Source: Ottelia alismoides | Lineage: Eukaryota > Streptophyta > Magnoliopsida > Alismatales > Hydrocharitaceae | Direction: 5' to 3' | DNA length: 64,000 nt | Assembly: GCA_037367405.1 (NCBI GenBank) | Contig: JAZKJV010000093.1 | Location: forward strand, 1 to 64,000 | Shown here: one piece after another, positions 25,385 through 35,720 of the stretch | Numbering within the stretch: position 1 is the first letter of the stretch | How the letters are laid out: every line of letters starts with the position of its first letter | Program-made: the position numbers and the translations under genes | Notes under the pieces: generated by a model | Databases searched by the model: none | The model's input: only the letters and a program-made list of their open reading frames with translations | Told to the model about the DNA's origin: nothing

Positions 25385-25636
25385 TTTGTTGTGGCATTTG
25401 AATTAACCTTATTTGCTTTTGGACACCTACAATTTGTAGCCAGAATGTTCGATACCTATCACTTTATAGCCTTAATATTGTTTCTTGACCATTTCTCTGT
25501 AACAAAGATATTTGTTGTGGCATTTGAATTAACCTTATTTGCTTTTGAACACCTACAATTTGTAGCCAGAATGTTCGATACCTATCACTTTATAGCCTTA
25601 ATATTGTTTCTTGACCATTGCTCTGTAACAAAGATA
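25385..25636. repeat. 126-bp tandem duplication
   Basis: Two units of exactly 126 bp (25385-25510 and 25511-25636) differ at only a few positions (for example 'tttggacac' against 'tttgaacac'). Because 126 is a multiple of three, one frame stays open across both, which produces a spurious 107-codon ORF. It lies inside the hAT-like element. Confidence 0.9.
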
Positions 25637-25789
25637 TATGAATTTCAACACAACATAACTTACACAGAATATGCTCATCTACTACTAGAAATTTTCAACT
25701 TCAATCTGCAATGAATAAAGAGACATTATAACCAAGAACTATGTATACTTGTAATATACTGCAAAGGAGCGATTGATTCCTCGATCTGA

Positions 25790-26130
25790 TGGCTTCGGGT
25801 GCTGTCAAGGATATGGTGGTGGACGTTGCGAGGGGATGGAGGAGCGCAGGAGGCGGCAGTGAGGGTTCGGTGGTGGTGGAGGCAGCGAGGGGATGGGGGA
25901 TCATGGGCGGCGGCGGCGAGGGTTAGGTGGTGGTGGTGGTGGAGGCGGTGAGGGGATCGAGGATCAGGGAGGCGGCGGCGAGGGTTAGGTGGTGGAGGCG
26001 ACGAGGGGATCGAGGATCAAGGGAGTCGACGACAAGGGTTCGGTGGTGCTCGAGGAATCGGTGGTGCTGGAGGTGATGGCGAGGGTTCGATGGTGCTAGA
26101 GGGGCCGAGGGCAGGGAGGCAGCGGCTACG
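25790..26130. repeat. GC-rich minisatellite core of the hAT-like element
   Basis: Variable units containing GGCGGCGGCGAGGGTTAGG and GAGGGGATCGAGGATCA alternate at least four times. Base composition contrasts sharply with the AT-rich remainder of the element. Confidence 0.75.
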
Positions 26131-26324
26131 GGCATTGGGTTTCGACTGGACTGGTCACCCCGTGGGTATCCGATCTCGATTGGGTCGGTGCCTCGAATTT
26201 TATGGGTTACATCAGACCGGGTTACCCAACCCATAATGGTATATATGATCGAACGGTTTTAGAGATCAACTCTTGTGGATTTGAGTCGGGTACCCATCCA
26301 ACCCGAAAGCCATGCACACCCCCA

Positions 26325-27271
26325 TATGGAAGGATAGAAGGGAGTGATGGGTTTAATGATAAAGGTTAAGGGAGATAGATTCGAGTGTGGTGGTGTCAAT
26401 GGGTGTTGGCAAGGTTCACTGTGATGAGGATCTTGGATAGAGAATTGTCGTATGGAGAGATGTTGTAAGGTAGAGGATCAGAAGTAGAGGATAGTGGAAT
26501 GAAATGTTGAGGATGGGAGGGAGGGAGAGGTGGTGCTTAAGGGATATGGCTTTGGGTGCAACATTGTTAAAGACGTAGGCAAGGTCCACAGTGATGAGGA
26601 TCATGAAGATGGATATAAGCTTGTCTCAGAGAGGTCCACTTCTCCTCATGTGCCCTTTTTCCTACATGAATTTTAGATTGTATCTTAGCTGTTAGATGGG
26701 ACTTATCTGAAATAAAACACCTTATGTGGACAATGTCCTTGACTCTTACAACCATCACTGGGGATTTTGCGAAGAATAGTAGTTTGACTAATAACTACAA
26801 ATTACTCCTTTTTTTCACAAATGAATTTGTGGATGATCACTAATTTCTAGTCGTCATCCTTTGGCTTTAAAAAAGGAAACGTTAGTGAATTTTTTGGTCG
26901 ACTTGTAGCCTCATAGAAAGGTAGCATGTATGTTTGAAAGGGATAGATGTTATGTTAAATATCTTAAGATCATGTTGTTATTTATGTACAATTTTCTGTG
27001 TAGAAAAATTATTATTGTTGTTGTATGAAGATGTGTTCCACAAGTAGGATTCATGGTCCAGGGAGCAGGGTTTAACAATGAAATTATTTGCACATCCTAA
27101 TCTAATTGGATCTTTTGTGAACTGCCTCGGATTCATAAGAATGGATATATCTTTATCGTTGTGTATAACTGATGCGTGCAATCTATGTACTAGTTACTTC
27201 TCAACCTTTGCGTATTATCAATAATCTTAGACATATTCTAGGGACAAATAAACATTATCTGCCCTTTGCAG
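26325..27271. other. Flanking degenerate repeat and presumed VTE1 intron
   Basis: 26325-26620 continues the purine-rich degenerate repeat that precedes the hAT-like insertion. 26760-27271 is ordinary AT-rich DNA that ends in a polypyrimidine-poor but acceptable 'ctttgcag' splice acceptor at 27271. No upstream VTE1 exon is visible. Confidence 0.5.
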
Positions 27272-30200
27272 GTCCAATGTAATGTGTTTGAAGGTGCATC
27301 GGGAGAGATAGCATTAACAGCAGGAGGTGGATTGAGGAAATTATCTGGATTATCGGACAACTTTGAAAATGCTGCCCTGGTAAGCATGCACATGTTTGCA
27401 CCCTTAAGTTCTCTTTCAGTTTTTCTATACGATTGTTTATGTTAATTTTTCTCTTAAATTTTTTTGCACTTGGTTTGCAAGAAAGCAACATTGATGTGTA
27501 TCATTTTTGTTACAGATTGGAGTACATTTTCAAGGAACCTTTTATGAATTTGTGCCTTGGAATGGTGCAGTTAGTTGGGAGGTTGCTAAGTGGGGCCACT
27601 GGCACATTTCTGCGTACAATGAGAAGCATGTGGTAATTATTCCTTACTCTGGTTTTTTTCATTTTCTGAACTTTGAGTCTACAGGTTGCAACCATACAAT
27701 GCAATTTATCTTGACAATTCTCTTGACATTTACTCAGTCCAGGATCAGCATTAACAAAAAAGGTGTCTTTATTTAGTCTTCCCACATTTAGCTTCCTAAG
27801 TCCTTTGTACCTTTCATCCAGATTCCGGTGAGAAAAATAATCATCGTCTATGATATAAGATTGCGGTTTTCGTATAGGCACTTTCAAGAGTTTTTGTCGA
27901 TTCAGAGTGCTCTCACAAGAATAAGAAATATCTCCTTCGTGTCCCTTCAACAAGACAAGCATCAGAAAATGTCGAATGCAATATTGTCTTGTTTTACTTA
28001 GCTAGGTTATCTGATTTCGAGAATATATTTGGCTGGGGAATACAGTTGAAGTAATGGTAAGCAATCATATTTCCTGGTCTTCAAATTTGATAGTATAATT
28101 TAGCTCCGGCTGCAGGTTCTAAAAGTTTTATTCCAATGTTCATAGAACTAGGTTCGCATGGGGTTGGACTCTAAACTCATCCAAATAATTGAAAAGAAGA
28201 TAGTGGATGAGTTGTTTTGGGACTAAGGTTGGATGAACTAGATCACAGAGTTGGTTGATGGATGACACCTGACCTGATCCTACCAATAACTTGGAATAAC
28301 AAAATGGGTTAGCTTAAATTTAAGAGCTATTTACACCTGTAACCTTGAGTAGTTTCATAGTTACGTGCATAACTATCGATAATTACAAATTACACGACAA
28401 ACCTCGAATAGTCACTCCGTCTCACACCCATAACCCTCACGAATTACACGAGAAACCCTGAATAGTCAATCCATCTCACACCCATAACCATGAGGGCTCG
28501 TTTGGTTACCAGGTTGCCCATGGGAACCTGGTTTAGCCCTCTGCATTTCTGTATTGGAATTTCATCAAAAACCAATGTGACATCACATCCCATTCCTCAT
28601 TCCAACCCTCCTAACCATCCAAACAGCTACTATTCACAGCAGGTTACTCCAACTCAACCCAATCCAATTACCAAACATGCTTTGAGGGTTATTTATGTAA
28701 ATACAAAGGGTTATGGGTGTAAATATCCGTAAATTTATTTAACCCACCATGCCCAAATCTTGAGTCCAGAAATATCTGTAAATTCTGAATGGCTTCCCAT
28801 TCCTGAACTCAATTGCTTTAGTCTTGTCTTTCATTTCACAATGATTGCTTTAGCTTTGAGATGGAAATGGCTATGGTTTTGTAGTGATGGTGTTCGAGTT
28901 GTAGAACTTGGATATTAAGTAAAACAACTATGCATGATGGGTAGCCATTGTTGTGCTCCTTGGTTTATGTGTTAATCCTTTGTTGAGAATTCAATCAGTG
29001 CAGTGATCATCATGAACAAGAACATAATATTGTGTTTTGAGACGTTCAATGGGTCAGATCTTCATAATATATTTCTCAACAATTATAAGTAGTATGTTTG
29101 TCTGTAAATTATGGGACATCTCATAACTCCCATACCTAGGCAATATGAGACTGAACAGAAGAATAATAATTGGATTTTATACATTTTACTTAACACAACT
29201 CTAACCCCCCGAAAAATAGGATGTTAAGCATGGCTTCAACATGTCCCAGTCACGCAATGATAGAGATTCTTAAATATGTTGTTTTATGTGGTCTTCATAA
29301 CCACGATTGTATACTGACCACCCAACCTGTTTTGATTGGATGGTGGGTAATCTTATTGGCAATCCAAACCTGAATACAAACTGAAATGAATGAATTGGAT
29401 GCATCCAAATTAGTTGCACACCACACAGTTTCTTGTGGCATGCTTGCACCTTGTGTTATATATGCACATTTTGGCTTATATACGGACAACTAAAATCTAA
29501 ACCGTGTTATATAGATGTTGACATGTTATCTAAGTGTGTCATCTCCATGAAAGAAGGTGAAAAGCTTGAGATAAAGAAATAGGCAATAGTTGTTTGGGCT
29601 TTCCATCCTCGAAGTACCCTAAACCAAACCATCCAAACTAATACCTTTTTTCCGAACAATTATTTGGGCTGACTATGGGTTCTTCATCTTGAAGTTCAAG
29701 CGTATTTATCGTGGGTCATATCCTGGCCTTAGATCCTAGCAGAAGAAATCATTATTGACATGCTCTTTCTGCCACTTCTTTGGTTTTGCTCGACCCACCT
29801 TGTAGGACTTACAAGCCTACTTATCACACATTGGATTGGGATATCAGTTGGCTTCCTATGAAGACAAAGTCACCGTTAATGAGATTTTTATCTTTTGCGC
29901 TGGCTTTTACATTTACTGATAATCTCATTATGATCCAGTCCATTTTTTGTGGCTGCAGATTGAACTTAGCATTCGTTTCTACCATAATCATTTTATGAAT
30001 GTCTTTACAACTGACAACTCGGAGTTATAAAACATGGCACACCTGGCAGCTTTGTAATTTTTTAGTTGTAGTTGTCCCAATGTACTCTAGTTTGTTGAAT
30101 TTCATGATTATGATGTCTATTTGGTATGTGGATGGGGTAAAATGTGTGCATGGCAGAATAGTTCAGGATAAGGGGATCCACAAAGTCAGTGGGATCACAA

Positions 30201-30865
30201 ACTATGGTAAAAAATTCAGAATGTGCTGTAAGGTTTTAGCAAATATTGATTTGTGGGTCTTTTAAGTTTTAACACCAGCTCCTGTATGTCTTCGAGCATC
30301 TCTGCTAGAAACACATATTTTCATTTCAAGTGCAATCAAATTCTCTTTATGACCTAAGAAAGGGTACCGTATTTACTTTTACTGTGATTGTCTTTCACAT
30401 TCATGAAAATTTCATGCACAGGTTGAGTTGGTAGCCTCAACAAAGGAACCAGGTACACCACTGCGCGCCCCAACATCCGAAGATGGTTTTGTAGTTGCAT
30501 GTAAAGATACATGTCTAGCTGACCTAAGGTTACAAATCTGGGAGAAACGATATAATGGGAGCAAGGGAAAGGTGTGTATCTGTATTTGTGTCAGCTGTGA
30601 TTTATCTATCAATCTGATCACTTGTAAATTTGATGCTCTATTCTTCCATTTTCTACGCCTCTATAGCCTCTCATCCTTTTATGCTCCACAGATAATTTTA
30701 GATGTCACGAGCAATATGGCTGCTGTCGAAGTTGGCGGAGGCCCCTGGTTTTCTACTTGGAAGGGCACGACATCTTCACCGGAGCTTGTTAAGCAAGCCA
30801 TTAAATTGCCTGTCGATGTGGAGAAGTTCTTCCCCATTCCCTTCTTCAAACCAGCCGGGCTTTAA
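27272..30865 (+). CDS. VTE1: Tocopherol cyclase, C-terminal four exons (partial gene)
   Basis: Tocopherol cyclase (VTE1/SXD1) closes the chromanol ring of tocopherols in plastids, at plastoglobules and the envelope. Exons are 27272-27379, 27516-27632, 30422-30571 and 30692-30865 (TAA at 30863). All have GT-AG borders and phase 0 joins, giving 182 residues of a family normally about 480 long. Diagnostic blocks are 'VQCNVFEGASGEIALTAGGG', 'YEFVPWNGAVSWEV', 'PGTPLRAPTSEDG', 'LQIWEKRYNGSKGK', 'MAAVEVGGGPWFSTWKG' and the terminal 'PFFKPAGL', all matching known plant VTE1. The 5' two-thirds, including the transit peptide and the FEGWYFR region, is not found between 1 and 27271. The copy is therefore either interrupted by an intron over 27 kb or truncated. 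Introns are 136, 2789 and 120 nt. The exons themselves show no disabling change. Confidence 0.93.
28321..28729. mobile_element. TIR element in VTE1 intron, host of a nested MITE
   Basis: The left end 'gagctatttacacctgtaacc' and the right end read inward 'cggatatttacacccataac' form imperfect inverted repeats. The A/T-rich flanks 'taaattta' and 'aaatttat' may be a target duplication of about 8-9 bp. The interior repeats 'cccataacc' blocks. No ORF. Superfamily uncertain. Confidence 0.5.
28494..28682. mobile_element. MITE, relative of the 960-1265 element
   Basis: It begins GGGCTCGTTTGGTTACCAGG and ends 'ccaattaccaaacatgctt'. It shares the 'ccaaccctcc..ccaaaca' and 'ctattcacag' blocks with the MITE at 960. 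The flanking trinucleotide TGA (28491-28493 and 28683-28685) is a plausible 3-bp duplication. It is nested in the TIR element at 28321-28729. Confidence 0.75.
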
Positions 30866-31329
30866 ATGTAAATTCTAAACATCTGCAACTTAAACTCCAG
30901 AAATAAGTCAGCAGCTTTCATAATGGAGTAGAAACTTATGCTTATAGGAAATCAAGTAACTCGTGAAAAAATGGGTTTTCAGACGGTATCTATTGTCTTG
31001 CATTATTAATTTATTAGCAGGTACGTTCCAAGAATCTGAGGGGTAGGAGTATACTTCTGGTCTGAGCTATTTGAATTCATATTAGCTTCTTCCAACTCAT
31101 TCAATCTAGTGCCAACCTCGCTTCATTATTTTTTCTGTTAGATTTGTCGAGCCTATATAACTTTTTACTGACATTCAATCTCCTTCAGCTTTGAGTTTCA
31201 TTGTCCTGTTGGTCACTCCTTTTCTTCTTTCATCTATTAAATCAATGTTATCTCAGGATAATATGCATCAGGGCTCCTTTCATTGTGTATGCTTCCTGAT
31301 TCCTTTTGTTGCAATATCATAAGCTTCCT
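30866..31329. other. VTE1 3' flank
   Basis: Downstream of the VTE1 stop codon is AT-rich DNA with an AATAAG hexamer about 35 nt after the stop, a possible polyadenylation signal. No further gene or transposon end is evident. Confidence 0.4.
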
Positions 31330-31800
31330 GCAAGTTTATGAAGATCACATGAATATGAATGTACTTTTCTGATTATCCAAACTAAATCAATTCAATTCTT
31401 TGAAACTATTGAGACCTGTCTGAGACTCATTTCTATCACTCACACCCTAAACCCTATATCTATCAAATTAATATAGATGTACTTTGCATTGTTTTTTTAT
31501 GGTGTTCATCTGTACCATCATTCTTGATGCATTTAACTTGTATAAGATCCTTGATTTTCCACTTCTTAACCTTAGATAACTTGCAAATATCCCTCATGTA
31601 TTCTTTGAATTTAATTTCATATATAGATGCTCCCAAGCTTTTCTTTACTAATCACCCTTAGCCTTTTTTGCCATCTTATATGCTGTCAAATTTTCATCTG
31701 TTTTACATGAGTAGAAAGATTAAAAGCTCCTCTCTTTCACTCGAAGTTTCTCTTGTACTTCTTCACTCTATCGTGAAGCCTTTTTCAGTGCCGTCGAACC
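31330..31800 (-). mobile_element. Decayed RTE fragment
   Basis: The block 31727-31790 ('ttctcttgtacttcttcactctat' region) parallels 35020-35065 of the better RTE copy, on the same strand. The preceding 300 bp also resembles its linker between endonuclease and RT. No open frame remains. Left boundary uncertain. Confidence 0.45.
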
Positions 31801-31829
31801 TATTATAGACACGCATCTAGAACGTCTTT

Positions 31830-32400
31830 AACAACTTTTCGAACACAACTTGCCAATAAAATTGGTCTAACTTGTTCATGTTTCTAAATGTTTCAATATG
31901 AGAAGCAAACACACACAAACAATCAAGCAAGCAATCACGCGGATTTACATGGTTCACTTGTAATTGGACTACGTCTTTATGTGGCAACAATCGATTTTGA
32001 CTATTTGTGGAGAAAGATGAAAAAAATATAGAGGGTAAAGAGAATCCTAATCCTACAGAGTTTATATATGACTCCCAATACAAATGGATCCCGGATTGCA
32101 TATAGATCCGAGTACACATATTGACAAATTTTCAAGTGACTCCCAATACAAATGGATCCCGGATTGCATATAGATCCGAGTACACATATTGACAAATTTT
32201 CAAGTTTAATTGCACAGGAGGGACATCAGACAGTTCTTCAACTGAATTCAACAGAACAAATTGTTAAGATTCAAAGCATATCAACAATAATTCTCTTCCA
32301 TTTAAAGATTCCACTAATTCTCTTCCCATTCAAAGATTCCACTGTATTCTTCTAGTTTCCTTATATTGCACATTTACCCATGCATCCAAACCTAAATAAT
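31830..32400. repeat. LTR-like segment with a 68-bp exact tandem duplication
   Basis: The phrase 'cgcggatttacatggttcac' at 31938 resembles a motif common in plant LTRs. A unit starting 'tgactcccaatacaaatgg' is present twice in a row (32069-32136 and 32137-32204) with no visible difference. No TG...CA bounded unit with target duplication could be fixed. Confidence 0.45.
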
Positions 32401-33133
32401 GGTGATGGGAAGCTAAAGTTTTACATTATACGATTCTTTTTTCACATTATAATCGATTTGTTCTCCTTAACACAAAAAAAGATAATATATATTTTTATTT
32501 AACCACCTTATAACATATTAATTGCTTGTCATTGTTGAGTTTTTTTCTACAACAAGGTAACAAAAACCACGTCATGTATAATAGAAAAACTTTGAAGCAT
32601 CTATTTCCCATCAAGATCAATCATCTCTGTTGATTGGATTTTCTCCTTTCTTTTTTCCTCAAGCCAACTTGGCGTAGATATGAAGAAATGAATTTAAAAT
32701 CTCCCTATATTATTTTAATCATAAAAATCAATCTTCATATCTCTTTAGTTTTTCAACGTTTCCTTTTTAGTTTTTGTGGATATGCTTTGACTCATAACCT
32801 AGCCACGCTGCAAGGGATGAACAACGTGGGAGCTGACGCGTGACCGCTCGAGCAACTTCCGAGTCGTAGAAGTTCGTCGACCTATTCTAGTTGCAATAAA
32901 TCACGCATTATGGGCGATCTTATTCGTCTAGATTGGACCCAATATAGATTAGATTAGGAGTTTCGAGTCCTTTTCTAATAAACTAGTGTGAAACCCGTGT
33001 TTTGCACGAAGAGTTATATATTATGAACATTTTTTCCATTTTACATAACTTGGCAAACTCGACTACGCCCTATGACACACAAGTTCGCATAACTCTAGTA
33101 TGTTATAAACTTCAAAATCATAACTTAACAATT
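32401..33133. other. Intergenic, no gene seen
   Basis: AT-rich. Short palindromic phrase 'ctagtgtgaaacccgtg..ttgcacg' at 32984-33010 resembles one at 58290-58316. Nothing coding. Confidence 0.4.
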
Positions 33134-35720
33134 AACAACAACAACAAAGCCTTTTCTCATATTAAGTAGGGTCGGCTACATGGATTCTTTGCCTCCATTC
33201 ATATCTATCTTGGATCATTATTGGGCTTAGATCAAAAAAACTAAGATCCCTTCGTATAGTCTCATCCCAACATTTCTTGGACCTTCCTCGCCCTCTTTTA
33301 GCTGGCTCAACATTTCAAAACTCACATCTTCTCACCGGCGCATCAGCTGGCTTCCTTTGCAAATGGAAAACCACCTTAAGCAATTGTTCTCATCTTATCC
33401 TCAATCGGAGTTACACCAACTTTCCTTCTGATGGCATCATTCCAAATCTGATCTTTGCATGTGTGTGCACACATCCACCTTAGCATTTTCATTTCTGCTA
33501 CTATCATTCTCTGCGCATGCCTATGGTTCAGAGGCCAACATTCAGATCCATAAAGCATAACAGGCCTCACAGCTGCTTTGTAGAACTTTCATTTGATTTT
33601 CAAAGGAATTTTCTTATCACAGAAAACAGTAGCATCGCCACTCCATTTTAACCAACATGCATTTATTCTATTTATAACATCTCCATCAATTTCCCCATCA
33701 TGTTGCAGAATAGATCCCACGTATCTAAAAGAATCTCTTTTCTGAATGTTATCATCAACAATCTTATCCAAGATTCCTTCACCATTGCTTCCATTAAAAG
33801 TACACTCCATATATTCAATCTTAGCCCTACTTAATGAAATCCTTTAGTCTCCAATGCATGTCTCCAGACCTCAAGCTTCTCATTTACTCCATCTCTAGTC
33901 CCATCAATCAATACAATATCATCAACGTATAACATACACCAAGGTATCTCATCCTGAATGTGATTTGTCAACTCATCCATAATCAAAGTAAAAAGGAATG
34001 GATTCAAAGTTGAACCTTGATGCAGACCAATGTTGATGTCAAAGTAGTCAGTCTTCCCAGACTGTATCCTTACACAAGATGAAGCCCTATCATACATATC
34101 TTTTATGAGGTTAATGTATATGACAGGTATTTGTCTCTTCTCCAAAACTCTCCATAATATCTCCTGTGGGACAGAATCATAAGCCTTCTCTAAATCAATA
34201 AAATCATATCCAGGTTCTTCCTTTTATCTTTGTAAATCTCCATTGTTCTCCTCAGCAAGTGGATAGCTTCCATAGTTGAGCGACCTGGCATGAATCTGAA
34301 TCGGTTTTCTTTTACTTTGGAAACTTGCCTCAACCTTCTTTCGATCACATGTTCCCAAATTTTCATATTGTGACTCATCAACTTGATACCCTTGTAATTT
34401 GATCGATTTTGAATGTCCCCTTTCTTCCTATAAAGAGGCACCACGATGCTTCTCCTCCATTCTTCAGGTATTTTCTTGCTTCGCCAAATAATATTGAATA
34501 AATTTATAAGCCAAGTCAAACCGTGCTCACCTAAAACTTTATAAACTTCTATGGGAATGTCATCAGGTCCTACACCTTTCCCATGTCTCATAACCTTCAA
34601 AGCCTCCTCTACTTCCTTCCATTGTATTCGTCTATAGCTTGCATGATTCAAGTAACTTTCACTACTATCTAGATTTCCCAAAGTGATATCTCTATTTCCT
34701 TCCACAATGAAAAGCTTATGGAAGTATTCCTTCCATCTAGTCTCTATATCCTTCTAAGCAACAAGCACACGACCTTCCTCGTCTTTAATGCATCTCACTT
34801 GAGAAAGATCTTTGATCTTTCTTTCTCTTGCTTTAGCCAGTCTGAATATATTCTTCTGGTCCTCCTTAGAGTTGAGATTTTTTGTACAAAACTTCATAAG
34901 CTTTTGACTTAAATCTGCTTACCGCTTTCTTTGCTTCCTTCTTCGCTATTTTGTAGTTTGTGACAATTTTATATGTTCTACCCTTATACATAGTTTTAAA
35001 GCAATCTCTTTTAATTTTGAGCTTCTCTTGCACCCCTTCACTCCATCACCAAGCCTTCTTTTGGCCTGGAGCTCCTCCCTTTGACTCGCCTAGCATCTCT
35101 TTAGCTACCCTTCGGATATAAGATGCTACCACCTACCATATCTCAGTTGCACTTCGTTACAATCGCAATATAAGTCTTCTAAAACCTTCTCCCTGAAGCT
35201 TGATTGCTTCAATTTAAGATTCTACCATCTAGTTCTTGTGATCTTGAAAACCCTCCTTTTCTTTACTATCCCTTTTATTTGCACATCCATGACTAATAAG
35301 CGATGTTCGATGGTCAGACTCTCTCCTTGGATTACTTTACAGTCTTTGCAACACAACCGATATCTTCTTCTCAACGCAAAGTAATTTATATGTGTTCTAG
35401 TTGAGTCACTCTTATAAGTAATTAAATGCTCCTCCCTCTTCTTGAAGAGAGTATTTGCAATGAAAAGATCATAAGCCGTTATAAAATCCAGAATGACTTT
35501 TCCCACTTCATTCTATCACCGAAGCCATGTCCTCCATGAACACTAGCATATCCTGAAGCATCCTTTCCCACATGCCCATTAAGATCTCCACCTAGACAAA
35601 TCATCTCTCTTTGTGGGATTCCTTGCATAATCTTATCTAAATCCTCCCCAAAATATTATTTAGTCCTATCATCTAAACTAATTTGCGGTGCATAAATTGA
35701 GATGATATCAACATGTAGGA
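33134..35720 (-). mobile_element. RTE-clade non-LTR retrotransposon, copy B
   Basis: The - strand order is endonuclease, linker, RT, C-terminal domain, 3' tail. The APE-type endonuclease shows 'GGDLNGHVGK' (about 35610) and 'ITYKSDSTRTHINYF' with 'CCKDCKVIQGESLT' (35222-35506). The RT shows 'KGVGPDDIPIEVYK', 'PEEWRRSIVVPLYRKKGD', 'FRFMPGRSTMEAIHLL' and the catalytic 'MLYVDDIVLIDG' near 33930. The C-terminus continues through 'DSFRYVGSILQHDGEID' and 'MLYGSECWPLNHRH'. The 3' tip is a TTG repeat (AAC at 33134-33147 on the + strand). Stops and frameshifts split it into at least six frames; it begins part-way through the endonuclease, so it is 5'-truncated. It sits between VTE1 and the kinesin gene. 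Confidence 0.9.

Larger units (their letters stand above)
24138..26324. mobile_element. Non-autonomous hAT-like element, 2.19 kb
   Basis: The left tip TATGGGTGTGCATGGGGC and the right tip read inward TGGGGGTGTGCATGGC form short inverted repeats. Both are followed inward by GGGTACCC motifs. Flanks TATGAAAG (24130-24137) and TATGGAAG (26325-26332) are an 8-bp duplication with one mismatch. The interior holds an AT-rich region, a 126-bp tandem duplication and a GC-rich minisatellite, but no transposase. Confidence 0.75.

Noticed and set aside
25391..25714. 107-codon ORF with an internal 42-residue repeat
   Set aside because: It results from a 126-bp tandem duplication inside a non-autonomous hAT element; no protein family match.
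33061..33150. AAC repeat as a microsatellite
   Set aside because: It is the reverse complement of the TTG tail at the 3' tip of the - strand RTE element, not an independent repeat.
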